Assembly (NCBI GenBank): GCA_025267735.1
Contig: CM046294.1
Span: 902,001-966,000, forward strand
Direction of reading: 5' to 3'
Length of the DNA stretch: 64,000 bases
Source of the DNA: Mactra quadrangularis
Lineage: Eukaryota; Mollusca; Bivalvia; Venerida; Mactridae
This document shows, in pieces, positions 24,307-39,300 of the stretch; within the stretch, counting starts at the first letter, position 1, and every line of letters begins with the position of its first letter. The notes beneath the pieces were generated by a model. The model was not told the DNA's origin. It made no database searches and saw nothing but the letters and a program-made list of their open reading frames with translations. Both the position numbers and the translations under genes were made by a program.

Positions 24307-27300
24307 CTGTAAAATAACATGTAAAGTGGTTACATTAAAAAACTTTAATTTGTGCTAAAAAGAACAAAAATAATATGTACAAAGAGCAATAAAGTAAATA
24401 CTGGGGATAATTACTGACGTTGAGTTACTCTTCTTTGAACAAATGTCAAATCGATAAATGAATCTAACATAAATGATGTATTTGTGAGCAAGAAATAGTG
24501 TCCTATTAATAGTGTTTATTAATAATGAGTAGGAATCGGACTTTATACATGTATATCACGTCGAAAGTGCTTCTTTATCTAATTATGATACAAAACATTA
24601 AATTGACGTAATCAATTGCAGGTTCAAACCAAACATTCAAGATATATTCCCGTTTTAAGCACTATTAAATCATTAAACTCATCAGAGGTCAAACGGAATA
24701 ACGTTGCGAACAGTTTAATGAACAGTGCTTAGTAATTAAACGAATGAAATAAAATCATTAATGGCACATCCTCTGAAATAGGCGTTCATTTATTTGTTCT
24801 CGGTAAACAGTCGTTCTTCAGGTCATTATAGACTAAGCTTAATGTACTGTGATACAATGTAAACTTACCTTTGTTCTCGAGTATCTTTGGCTCAGAGGTA
24901 CTAGTTAAAGATTCATTTTGAAAAAGGTCCGGAAAAAATGGTTCTTCATCTAATATAAAAACAAAAAAGAATACTTAAAAATACTTATTATTAACTGTTG
25001 TAAAAACATGCCATAACAAACTATGTTTCAACCTTTGCATTCTCAATTAATGTATCGTTATATTTTCTATGTGTATTTAAAAGTATTAAATAATTCATAA
25101 AATAACTTTTAGAAAGTTCCAAATAAACTAATAATTAAAATTGCCCCATAGTCATTCTATGTTATTACGTTAATTCTTACATTTTCCACATTGTCCGATA
25201 GAATTCATTGTCATGAGTAGAACCAATCCTTAGACTTGAGTGATATCAATTCTTGGTGTGTATTTTTGTCGATGTTTTTGCTTGTACACTATACAATGAT
25301 ACTGTCTATCATGTTTTTGTAACTGTGTATACAGATCTTTAACTGCTAAACATATTATTTTGTCAAAACAATGAAATGTAGATAAAAGTCGATGTGCAAA
25401 AGAACGTATTTGTTAGCGGTAAAATTATTGTTTTGAGCGTTAAGTAAGTGCGTATTGTAACGCATTTGAAACACGGTTTTATAAGTAAAATCTGTAGCCT
25501 GTTCAATTACCCTAAACGTCCCAAAACGTTCAACATAAACTAGCTGGTCAGTACGATACTACGCTAAGCATCGTGGGTAAAACTGTCTAAATACCTGAAA
25601 CTACGTGACAATTTTTACATGTAATGAATAAATGAAATATGTTTTTGAGATTTCGCAATATGATATTGCTATCTAAAAATTAATATGCACGTTAAAAAAA
25701 CTTTTATGCTGGTAATTTAATCACCATGAGAAATGTTTACATCTGTCAATCATTACACAGACCTTTGAAAACGAAATAAGGATACGCTACGGATAATACC
25801 CATATTGAGGTTTGAAAGTACCTCGTATCTATGGATCAGTATTCCTACAGTTATTAGCCAGCATTTTTTTTACAATTTAATCATCATGATTATATCTTTA
25901 AAAAGAAAAAAAACATACAACAGTTTTATATTCATGTATACGCTGAACTACTTCCTGTGCGTTGTTGTTGTGCGATATGAGTTAAGCGTCTGAGCCAAGA
26001 TATGTTTTATTGTCTACGTATAGAATGAGGGATTAATGCGTCACGCCCTTTCAGATTGGGGTTCACCACAGGGAATCTCTTGTATATATTTTCAGTGTTT
26101 GGTTAAATGTAATTATTACAATATTAATTATTAAGCCTTTCTCAGTAATACACATGCTTGAAGAGTTGAGTTCCTTCATGTACCTAAAAAGTAGATTTTG
26201 TAGTAAGCTTGCTATACTGATTTCTCAAAAGTGGCGTATATATTTGTTCTTCGAACTACTAAAAACTATATAAAAAATCTTGCTGATTGAATTTATCAAA
26301 GACGAAATACCTTTGTTCAAAAAAGCGATAAATAATCTTAACAGTAGCACGTAAATAATTAATGATATGACATACTCACGACGAAGAACATGTTTACGCT
26401 GCAAATTTTCCACAACCACAAAATCTAATATCGAAGCCTAAAAGTGTGTACCTACCCAAAACAATTACTTCAACTGTTTCAGATGACAAATTTGCTACTA
26501 TGTTACCAGCAACACAACGATATTTTCTGCTGTCTTTACTGGAAACGTTATGAATCGTTAGGACTGGATATTCATATTCCGACAAATACTCGTCTTCACT
26601 ATACCACCAAACTAAAAGTATATGGAATAAAACATTATCAAAATGTGTTTCATTAATTGGCTTTTCTATTAATGAGCTCACACTACCTTATTATAGCAAA
26701 TGCAGTTGCTTTTTACATAAGTATAGATAGTAAATATGTAATCATTTGGTTTAATTTTCACCAAAAAGAAAATATTAGTTTTTAAAAACACAATACTGGT
26801 TTAAATCATCAATGGGCTATGCTAGCATATAAAGTTATATTTCAATTGTGCGACTACTTACTAGTTGGTGCAGGATGTCCACTTATGCCACAGTCCAACT
26901 CCAGCGTTGTTCCTTTTACTACACGTTGATTTTTCATCTCTCGAATAACTTGTGGTGCTTGAGAGCAGAACATATTGAGATTGTCAAGTATCTCAAGAAG
27001 TTCTCTTAATTGCTCAGTGAAATTCCGAACCTCAATAATGGTATGTGAGTTGTTTGCTGTCAAGTCAAGTAGGACGTCTTCAAAGTTTGATATAGCTTCA
27101 ATACTTTTGTCCATATTGGTTATGTTTTCTGCATCAAAAAGACCATATAGTTCAGTGATAACATAATGTGCACAGTCCATAAACGATAGGCATTTTTCGT
27201 CGTCAAAATATTCTCCTGATATGTTATTCATCCCAACAATCCAATGATTAATCACTTTCATATTATTGACATCAGCAGACTGATTTTGAAGCATAGACTT

Positions 27301-30300
27301 GGATTGTTTAGCTAAACTATCTATTCCCTGAAGCATTGGATCTTCATTTAACTTTCTTTTGGCACCCAACAAAGCATCATTTATAGCATCCATACTAAGA
27401 TTGAATTCGTTTGCACCAACAACAGGATCAATTCCCATTTCTTCAATTGAGACATTTTGCATCATATTGTCCATATTGAAGCCTGAAAGTTGATCGGAAA
27501 GATCACTTGTGTTGGTCAACACATTTGCTGTTTCATCAGTCATTTCAAATAGCAGCTGTGTTGCTTCTTTAAAAAAGCCATAAGAAGTTTGGAACAAAGT
27601 GCACTTAGCCTTGAAATACTGGACCCTGGTTTCATAATCCGAAAATGTGCCATTTCCTTCAAATCCAGGAGTTCTACTTAAAACATCTAATGTTTTGTTA
27701 GCATCAAATTCTTCTAAATTTTCTATATTATCGTTTCTAATGTCTCTTATAAATCTGTTTATAACCTTGGTAGTCATAAACTGTATTTCCCTCTTTTTGC
27801 GGTCTGCTAGACGTGTTTCATCAATAAAAGCGTCGAGCGTTTTCTTTGATGCCTGCCAAATACTTTGATGATGATTACCAAAATTAATACCAATGCTTAC
27901 ATTTCTAAAACCAGTTCGGAACATGTTTATTTCACATCTAACTAGAAATGCTGGCGATTCTACTGACGCTGTAAGCACAAAACCACAATTCCGCATGTCA
28001 ATAATGCTTCCAATGCCATATTCAATAATGAGATTTAATGCTTTAATTCCCCATCCAACAACTACTTTTATGCCTTCTAAAGCAACCTTTGCTCCCTCAA
28101 GTAAACCTTTTGCCCCTTCTAAACCAAAACTAGCCAGATCTAATGCACCTTCCGCTAAAACAAGCACCACGCGAGACTTGTCGACCAAAAATTTGGCACC
28201 ATCCAGAACTAGTTTTGCCGCGTCCAGAGCCAACATAGGAATATGTACTGCAACCTTTGCGACTTCAAGTGCTAAATATGCTATTCCTCTTACAGCACGA
28301 CAACCTAGATTAAACGCAATACATATTGGATCGGGAAAGGAAAACATACAATCTGTCAAGTGACAGCTTGGATATGGCATTTTGAGAAACCAAACTTTTT
28401 TCCATCGAATTTTACATTTCAAGCCAGGAACACAAATTTGTTTACAGTTCCTGATGGTGCACAATCTATCAACTTTACGTTGGGCCTCATTAAGTGTATT
28501 AATTGCATTCTTGAAAGGTTCCTTTGCTTCTTCAACTTTGTCTTTTGCTCGTTCAAGAGCTGCTACAGCGTTGTCGAAATCTGTATTTGCCCCACGTAAA
28601 TCAACTTTCTTTTCGTCCAGCCACTTTTGAGCTTTTGTAAGTCCGTCTTGTGCTTTTGTAAATGCATTTTGCACCTGCTTTATTCGCAAGTCAGCCTCAT
28701 CAGCAATTGATTTCGTTATCTTTTGCAAAGCTCCCAGATAGCTGTCTTGAAATGAAGACCCGTCATTTGCATTCGCTAAAAATGTTCCAATCACACTTAT
28801 TTCTCCGAGTATACCGCTCCCGATTGCATTATATGATACAACCAATCTTGCTTTAAATGTATTCCAAACTGAACCCTCGAAAGAAAATTCATAGCCGAGA
28901 TTAGAAATGAGTACATCTGCCTGTGCTGTTATACCAAGTAAAGATGCTTCAGCATGAAGTTGGAATAAAAATCTATCCGGATGGTCGAGACTTATGGCCA
29001 TTCCTACGCCTGAACCAAGATCCACACTAAGAAAAGGGGCAATTATGTATGGGAAAGAAACAACACCATATAACCGAGCTGCTGGTTCATTTTCTAAAAG
29101 TTTGTATACATGAGCAAACCTACTACATGAACCAAGTTGATTGACAGAATACACAAATTCAACCTCAAGTCCAGCTATCTTAATATGAAATATTCTCAAT
29201 GACGTTTTAAATCTTAATCCAAAACCTTCCACGTCATTTAAAAGTGACATGAGTTGGTCGTTAACTTTAGTCAATACCTTTTTTAGATTTTCTTTAATTC
29301 GTTCCAATGCCTTATTGAAAAATGTGTTATAGTCTTGTTTTACTATATCAGTGGTATTAACAAGTGAATCATTAAAAGCGGAGATACTGTTCTCAAAAGT
29401 TTTCCATCCAGTGGACCACATTGTTGATACCTGATTAACAAACAGTTCGATGTTTTTAAAGATGTCTTTCGTGCCGTTCATAAGGGCTTTTATTGACTGT
29501 TCAAAGTCATTTGCCGCCTGATCAACTTCTTTTAGTAGAACTAATGACTCATTAGTCAAAAGATTAGCGTACCGGAAAACATTTTTTACTGTTCTATTCA
29601 CAAAGAACCCTACAGTTTCTTTTAAGTTTAGAACATCTTCAAAAATATCAATATGATTTTCTGACACGTTTTGAAGATTTGGATTAGATGCTAAAAATGC
29701 GTACACGTTGCTATTCAAGTCTATTCCAAAATATCTGAGTACAGGCACGTCTAGAAATGGGTTTATGTCTAACATTAATGACAGAAAAAATCCAGAAGGG
29801 TTTGCTTGTTCTCCACACCATGCTCTAGTTTTAGTTCCTAAAATGATACAAAAATATTACGTTTGTACGCGTGCAATACGAATGATAGATTACACTTGTT
29901 TCAATGTGCTTGTGTAGTTATAGCGTGGTCGTAATAAATAACCGTAGATAAAATGTTACATGTTCGCCTCATCCCAAATTCAGTACGTTCGTTTATAACA
30001 TTGATATAACGAAAACATATAGATCAAACTTATTGATAGCCTGGCTATAAGACGGGTCAGCATTAACTTTAAATCTAATTGGTTATACCTTAATATCAAT
30101 TTAAACTTCACTTACTGTAAAGGATTCATACATTGCAAAACGTAATGCAATAGCATCTACACATATGTAGCTTACATTCGAAAAGGTGTAAGTAGTTACT
30201 GTTAAAAAAGGTCATGAACCTGATATAATTTATGCATGTAATGAAGTCTGGGTTCAAGTATCATCAATGGAATTCACTTACCACCAACGGACGCGTATGC

Positions 30301-33300
30301 TGTTAATTCGCTGTTTGCTACGGTGGGAAGGTGGATATTTTGTTCCTTCCCAAGCAATTTAAACCTCAGATCAATGGAACCAATCAAGTTCATCCTAAAT
30401 AATATGTCCCATTCTTCAAGAAATAAACTTTGTAGTAACTGAAATAGTTTGCATGGTAAAAGAAAATTTTATGTAACATACGTGCATAATTTTCATCTCA
30501 ATATCGATAATAATTGTGCGTACATTGATGTAATCATTTACATAAATTGTGCAAATAAAACGTATTTAGAAGAAATATTAAATAACGTTTTACCGTGGTC
30601 TGCATACATAGTCACACGAATTATTGTTCCTTGTATAATACCACGGTAGAATTCGCTCGCTTGCTTAATAAGCAATTAATGTCTATAATAATTATATTTA
30701 TATACATTATAATTAAGAAATAAATAAATAAGTTATGCTTAGTATATTTATTGATAATCTTACATTTGGTACGCTTGGTACAGATGCAAATACACTAGCA
30801 TGACTATTGAGATGCAATTGAAATGTTTTTCCAAGAGTCATTGCAATGTTTCCTTCCATCCAGAAATTGGCCTCGGGTGCTATCCTGATCAATAAAACAA
30901 CGATATATTATATAGCTTACGATATGAATACTACATCAAAGTTATATAGATGACAAAGGTGAAAGTTGGGAAATTACAACAACAACAACAACCTTTATTG
31001 CTCTAAACATACAATATGTTCCAATACCCTTTTGATATTACTCGGCGCGATATGACCTTTCTGTGTTGGTGCGCCTTAAAACCCAAACAAACAAACATTT
31101 TTGATATTACGTATAATGATACTAATATTTTATAAAAGTGTAAAAATGAAATGGCATTTTATAACCCAAGACTCATGCTTACGAAATCACAATCACCGAC
31201 CAAACAGCCATTTCCCTTGGTTATCGGGCTACTGGTGTCTATTTTTCAATCTCCCTGGGGAATATTTTACTCTGCATATCTTTGCTCAAGTAAATTAGCC
31301 ATGCCCCTAGTGGGGCATTATGCCCCGGATAAGCATTATGTACACCAATTAAGACAAGAATGTACTAAAGTTTCATTAGTAACTGTCAAAATCTACGTTT
31401 GGAAATATAAAAACCTAGGACTTTGTTTGTTTGTTTGTTTTAAAGACATGGTGCGATTACTTTCCTGAATTATTTCCTAAAAAGGGAGACCATACTCATT
31501 TATAATTTATCAGTATAAAAACGTAATGTTTTATATCTGCATACAGGACCAGCTTACATTTATTTAAAATTTATTCTCTTATCAAACCAGTAAAGTACAT
31601 GCTTGGCAATTAACTTAACCAGAATCAATATGTTATCTATGTCGTCTATACTAAGTAAAATCATTTAAAGGTTTTTCACAAGTTAAATTCACTTACCGAT
31701 ACTTGAACAATCTGTCTCCATTCCACATTTGTACATCGGATGATTGGCTTATCACATTGATATGTTGAAACAATGATAATCCAAGACCAATTGGACGAAA
31801 CACTAATCCATATCTAGTCGTAAGGTTATGAAATAAGCTTACGTTATCAAGAAACTGCCTTGATTCCTCAGGGATCATTATAAATAATGAACCACCTTTA
31901 TCTTGACAAATATCGATCAAAATACAAAATTTGTGGCTTGCTACTGGCTTCGGCAACAAAATGTTATTTCCATAAAGGCTCATAGAAAAATTACCGCCGA
32001 ATTCTAAAACTGTATATAAACGATTGTCATAAACAGGTGCCCCTTTGCATGCTGGGAAACGAGACAAATTCTTCCCATAGATTAATTCGGTTCTTAAATC
32101 TCTCACATCGAGAAAATCTGTACCATGTGACGAAAATGTAAGCCAGTCTGGAAGGTGATCTAACAAATTGTTAAAGAAAGTTTTCAGAAATGATTGCGAT
32201 TCTATCAACTCAATCACATCATGTGGTGATAAAGTAAGTGAAACACATTCGTATGTCCTCTCTTCACCGACTTCAGTCCCATTTTTAGTTGATAGAGAAA
32301 GACTTCCGGTTATAAGATTAAGCTCGCCATTCGCGTTTGATATCTGTATTCCAGTCAATGAAATTGGTAGAGCTAATGAATTCAGTTCAACAAATATAAT
32401 ACCATGAGAATACATAACGCTGTGATTAGAATCAAGTCGATACCAGGGTGAAGTGGATGACATTAGTAAATCAACTGTTGACCCCTCTGTACATCTTGAT
32501 ATTAAAATCGTGAAACAGCCACGTGGTAAAAGTTTTCTTATTAAGCCATAGCGAGAAAAAATGCTATCTTGTTTACTTCCACCTGGGATGACAAAATGTA
32601 ATGGTATTTTAAATACGTATACGACGTTTACAACTTAATAAAAGAAACAAAACCAAAATACTGTTAGGTTCTATAAACATTTTAAGCTATTAAGGTTCAT
32701 GTAAAGTCTTGGTTTGCAAAATAATTCAGTGAAAATGAAAATGCTCTAATTCTGTCACATCTCCACTCAGAGTAGTGTTTTATATATCAAAATGTTCCTT
32801 ATGAAACAAACAAAGTGATGCTTTACGACAAAAATATTTTAACAAAAGATGTATTTGCAAAATTGATGTTGTATAAATAAAAATTCTAAAATGTATTAAT
32901 CTTTTCTTACAACAAAATTTAACATTAAATCCTTTACAGAACATTATAGTTCATATTCCCATGAAGGTACTCCAATATTTAAAACATTAATAAATGTTAA
33001 AACAAAACTAAGGCAAATGAAAAACTAAAGTGAAAGAAGAAACAGGGTCGTGAAAACCCATTACACTTGCATCTGTCAAAATGTTTTTCATGTACATTAG
33101 TTTTGTTTTAACATTAATTGGGATTATATATTTTGGAGTACCTTCATTGGAATATGAACTATAATGTTCTGTAAATGATTTAATGTTAACTTAGTTTGTA
33201 AAAATAATTGAATGTCTTTTAGTATTTTCATTTTTACAGCATCAATTTTGCAAATACATCTTTTGTTAAAAGTTTTCATCTGAATTAATTGCCAGCATCA

Positions 33301-36300
33301 CTTTGTATGTTTCTTAAGAAACATTTTGATGTATAAAACTGCTCTTGATGAACGAACGACAGAATTAGAGCATTCTTTATTTTAATATTAATAATGCAAA
33401 TAAAGACTTTACTTGAACATTAAGTATGAATTTGGCACATTATGTAGTGTGTATCAAAATACTTTACAATTTGCATCTTTAATTATATATACCTGCTTCA
33501 TTACCTAAAACATTGTTATTCATCCAACATGACGATTTATTTAACATTTTTTATATTATTTTATCAATATATTGCGCTAACTACGTTTGCAGATAATGAG
33601 CCTAATGTGACGTCTAGAGCAAAAACAATACGTTTTCTATGAGTAGACTAAGCGACCAAGACTTTACACCCATTGAACAATCATATTGTTTTAATATTTA
33701 CTAATGTTCCACCTATTTTGATTTAAAAAAATACAACTTATAGAGCTTTGGAGACCCTCGAAAGTAAACTGAAAACTGTATTAATTTTGATTTATGGAAT
33801 TAAATAAAAGCTATATTTGGAAAATATAACCTAATTAAGAACGATGTTTGCAATATCTTTTGAGATTAAAATTCAATATAGTTTTGAAACAAGCCAATGC
33901 TGATCATCATTTTGAAGATACAAATTAAAACTGTTTTACGTTTTAGACCACCACAAATTGGTCGACTGTTTTTAATTAAAAAACAAAACATTTGACATAA
34001 TTTTGATAAGACTGTGCTGACTCACTCTCAATAATCAGTTAAGCACCTCTTGGAGATAACATTGATAACGTAATCGAACGTCATTTTAACTCAACAAGCC
34101 TCTCATACTATTAGACTAGCCACTTATAAAAAAACTCCAACTAACTAGTAAACTTTTTTTTTACACACAAAATTGGTAAAAATGTGATAAATTTTGAAAT
34201 TACTAACCTGAACATGATAAACCATTGGAAGCGAGTGTCTGATTTTGATGACATGAACATGTAAATGATCCGACAGTATTTGTACAAATCTCTTCACAAC
34301 CACCGTTTAGAAATCCATCACATTCGTCGATATCTGAAAAAATCGTATTACAAGTATGGTCTTTTTAATAATGAGCGGTAGTTATAAGCCAGTATTTTAC
34401 GAGTGAATGGAAAAGAAATTTTTTCTGCAATACATTAAGTAGTAAAACGTTAAGAACCTTTGAAGCGGCTGGAGTAGCACCCTATTTCGAATAAATGTGC
34501 CTTATGAAATAAAAATTTAATATTAACAAAAAAATAACCAAAACGCCTATCATTGTTCTTAAATTAGTAAAAGATGCATTAAGTGTAAAAAGTGTATTAA
34601 AATTTCACAGCCTATTTTGATATTTCACACTCATCATCTTTCTCGTTGAGTCGACTCAAAATTGTAATGGGTCAAAATTGTATGAAAATGGGTCGGAAAG
34701 GATTTACATGATTCAAGTTTTCCATTTGATCTTCGCAAATAGTATTTAATGCCGTTACTTGGTTAAACACATTCATATATTTGAAGATTTTTTTAGATGC
34801 AAAATTAAACAATACTTTCATTTTGAGAGACACGGTATCGCAAAAGAAGCACGGAAATAACCTGTGTAACTACAATCACAATTTAATTAAAACCCGATCT
34901 AAAATTTTTCGCTCGCCTTCTCGCTAATTTAGGTCTGGTCGTTTTCTTACGAGGGTCATGTTGAGGTTTCTCATTATAATATTAATGACGAAATTGTTTT
35001 GATCAGTAACTTGTTGACATCGTCTAGGTCACGCAATTTGAAATGAGCCGTCCAATTGCAGACTGTGAATAACACCAACGTTTAATTAGCTCGCAAACCT
35101 TGGTCTAGAGATAGGAATTACGAATTCAAAATGCTGTTAATTGTGCTTCGTCTAGATGAAAGCTACGCATTGATTGGTCGACAAAAAGTTATCTCGGCGT
35201 GACCCTCCATGTGAACCTTAGAGATCCCGTGCGACAACGCCTTACTGGATATCAGTTTACGGAGAATGCTACAATCATTGCCCTCTCTGTTTGCCTTATA
35301 TCCATATAAAGTCATTCCGGCAACTTCCTAAAAAATTGGAAAATTTCTTGAAAATTTCATAACCTCACAACCCGGGTCGATAGCGCAGTTGGTAGCGCGC
35401 CGGGATTTGGATACTTGTGCCCGAGGGTGTGCGGGTTCGAATCCCACCCGGGGAGGTTATACCCTTCCATGAAAATTTGACAATAATGTCTATTTTCCTC
35501 CATTGATTAGATAATATGGAGAAGTTTCCGGCCTTGTGGAAGGGTAGGTGGGTACTGGTTACAGACAATGGTCCAGGAAAGGTTAGGTGCGCTGGACGTC
35601 GTAAAATGACCTAAATTGTGTTGATACGGCGTAAACTCCAATAAATAAAATAAATAAATCATAACATCACGTTTTACGTAATTTAATCCCAAAAGTATAA
35701 AGTCGATTTAATAATGAATTCACACGGTAGAACAAAACAAGAAAGGATGGTACAAATGCGCTCATTGACTGACTATAACATAATATATCAATATCATAGA
35801 TACCATAAACACTATCCAGGTAAGCCGCAATATACAATAAACAAAATTCAAATCGCCCCTACTAAATACTTACATATTGATAAATATAAAATTACATAAA
35901 GTAATCAATTTACGAGTACAAACCATTTTCACAATGAACGCCAGTAAAACCTCTTTTACACTTGCAATTGTATGATTTCAAATTGTCAATACATGACCCG
36001 CCGTTCATACAATCCACTCCAATACAATCGTCAATATCTGAATATAAACATTAATAGTTTTAAATACATGTAGTTCCATACATTTTTGTTATGAATATTT
36101 AGTACGCGATGAAATCGTAAAGCGGTAAGATATCAATATGTAACATACATGTACATTATGTATTAATTATCAAAACTTAAGACTGAATATTCATGTTTAC
36201 GCATTAAGTGATACTTTGCAAAAAGAATAATATATACCTTTGCAACTGTATCCATCAGATTGAATTTCATAACCTGCATCACACGAACATGTATATCCTC

Positions 36301-39300
36301 CTTCTTCATTGGCACAATGTTGACTACATTTATCTGTTTTGATATGGCATTCATCGATGTCTGGATAATACAGTCATAAATAAGAAAAAAGCAATTAAAA
36401 TGTGTCAATAACCCAAGTAATCAAGCATATTTCGCTTCATTTAGGTAAGTACGCGTACTGCGGTTTTAATCTTCAACGAATGAAATAGTTGGGTTTACAT
36501 AAAGACTTCTTATATTAATCATTTCTGCAATAAACTGTTTCATTATTTTTTGACCGCAAGGCATACACAACGACAGGTAAGCAGAAAAAATATATAATTC
36601 GTTATATACAGTAAAACTTATTTTTTTGTCTGTTCATTGGTTCGTTATCTTATATTAGTGAATCTGCATAATGCCTTTTTTAGTCTTAGGTAAAGCCAGA
36701 TTGTCCATTAAGAGACCTGTATAGAACAATTTACGCAACATTTTAAAATCTAACTTATAATTCATTTTAATCGTGTCAAAACGTTTACTATAATATATAA
36801 AGATTTCTGACGGTGCTCATTAATTTAGAGTATTTTGATATAAAATATATCAATTTGGTAAACATCCTTCAACTAATGTAGTTTGTTTATTCTAAAATAA
36901 GGTAATCGTTCTTAAGCACAAAATTTAAGCGTACGTTGATATTTCGGGTGCGAAAATAGCAAAGGCAATTAATTAATTTCAAGCATGAAACCTGAAAAAG
37001 AATTTGTACAAAACATAAAGTAGAAATATAAGATATTATTACCACTGCAGGACTTTCCATCTGTATCTAATATGTAACCATCGTTACAAGTACAATGGTA
37101 TGAGCCATCTTCATTTACACAACTATGTGAACAACCTCCATTGTTGATTGTACATTCATTTATATCTTAAGAAAATTTTAAGGAAAATATATATAATGTT
37201 TAAATGGATATGCGGACATTTAATTCCAATTAACATTTTGTGTTGTTTGCTCTATTGAAAATAACGAATTGATAATAACAGTATCTGATTTTAGACCGAC
37301 TTAGCTAGTATCAGTAGAAAACCGTGTAGTATCAATCACCATTGCCAAATCTGGAGTCACCAAAATAAGGTTTTGGTCAGCATGGGCGATTCAGGATCAA
37401 TTTTTGTCACAAAGGATACAATTAATTAGAGTAATGATTGTAATCAGTAATTCATTAAATCAAAATTACAGTAAAGATGCTCTTAATTTGGATATTGCTT
37501 GAAAAACACTCATTTCCTTCAAGTTTCTTTATCATAATATATCTTATAAATGTTACCACTTACCAACACATTTTGTTTCATTAAGAAGAAATCCTGGTTG
37601 ACACCCACATGAATATGAACCTTGCAAGTTGGTGCATCGTTTTTCACATTTAGCCTCGCCAGTAACACATTCATCGATGTCTGTAAAAATGTTATCAGAA
37701 AGAAAAAGTGTTTAATATTCTATGATGACATCGATTACCTCAAATCAGAACGTTATTTGAGTAAATCTTGTTGAAATTACAATATAACACGTATGGTAGT
37801 AGTTAGGAGAGAGAATTGGAAGATTTCTCAATATCATCGCTATAAGTGTGTTACTCATTTAACAATTACTTAATTGTATGTAGGTAGCTATTTGACCTAC
37901 ATGAAGATTTACATTGTATTGTACTTGAGCATTTCATGACGGTTATGCTCTATTAAGAGTAAGGCGATTACTGAAGAAGGTGAAGAAGATGACGATGGTG
38001 AAGACTGTTGATCCCAACTTTCAAGTACAAAAAGACACTCTAAACAGAGACTTATTACTGATTTAATTGATACTGTGAACGTCGAAAAGTGACTAAGTTC
38101 GTAACTTCCGCCCGGAAATAAGCCCATAACACTTATACAAGGTTTAAGTTAAACACGCTTGGCCAGAGAATTGGTGAGAAATAGCCGTATACATATTCGT
38201 GAACAAGTTTGAGGCGAGTAAGTAGGCCAGATCCAAATTCGAACCAACTCCCCATGGATTAAAAGCCCAGACGCACTTCTTACTACGTTAACCAGGTTGG
38301 TTGGCAACAAATAAGATACTGTGCATTATATTTAACATCGTGTTATAAATTGTTAACCTACCAGAACATGTAAATCCGTCTCTATTAAGTTCGTAACCAG
38401 CTTTACAAGAACATTTGAATGATCCAAGTGTATTGTTACAATAGTGATTGCATTTGGCTTGGCCTGTCGAGCATTCATTGATATCTGAAAGTAGAAGGAG
38501 AATACATTGCAAAATATGTACAATCATTGCTTCAGGAACACTAAATGACAACGCGTATTGTAATCAAATGTCGACATTAATTCAATTTCATATTTTAATA
38601 AATATAACAACAATAATTATCTATTGTATAATTGTTCTAATTCCCTCTATGGTTTGTTCAAGCATATAAAAAGACAAGTATTCTTTTCATGCAATAAGTT
38701 AATTAGTTGACACATTGTCTTGTCAAGAAACGTCACATGAAACAATAATTAAAAACAAACCTGAACAAGAATAACCATTTGATAAAAGTTTAAATCCGTT
38801 TCTACAACTACACGTAGCTCCTCCTCTATCTGTCAAACAAGTATGTTCACAGCCTCCATTCTGCTCTTTGCATGAACGTCGTCCTGAAATACAAGTAATA
38901 CAATTTTAAAGATGTATCTTAAAAAGTCATTATGTATTTGTTCTATCTGGGTGATGTCTTCATATCCCCATATTTCACATGAATATATTAGTATTGGAAC
39001 TATAGTGTTGTCAAATAGTTTGATTGCTAGGTCAAGGGGTAAGTTTAAGTTATTAATACGTTTATATAATGGATGAAAGGTAGTTATTATGTATGTAGTT
39101 ATTCGACCTATATGAAGATTTACATTGTGTTGTACATAAGCATTTCATCGCGGTTATAATCTATGAAGATTGAGGTGATGAGTGAAGAAGAAGAAGATGA
39201 TGAAGAACAAGGTTGATCCCAAACTTCAAGTACAAAAAAGAGACAGTAAACAGAGACTTATAACAAACTTCATATCGCTACAGAGACCTAAATCTGTTTT

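Noticed and set aside
27893..28363. 156-codon plus-strand frame opposite the large exon
   Set aside because: It is a shadow of the 2976-nt minus-strand exon; its Ser/Pro-rich composition comes from the Ala/Lys-rich repeats on the other strand.
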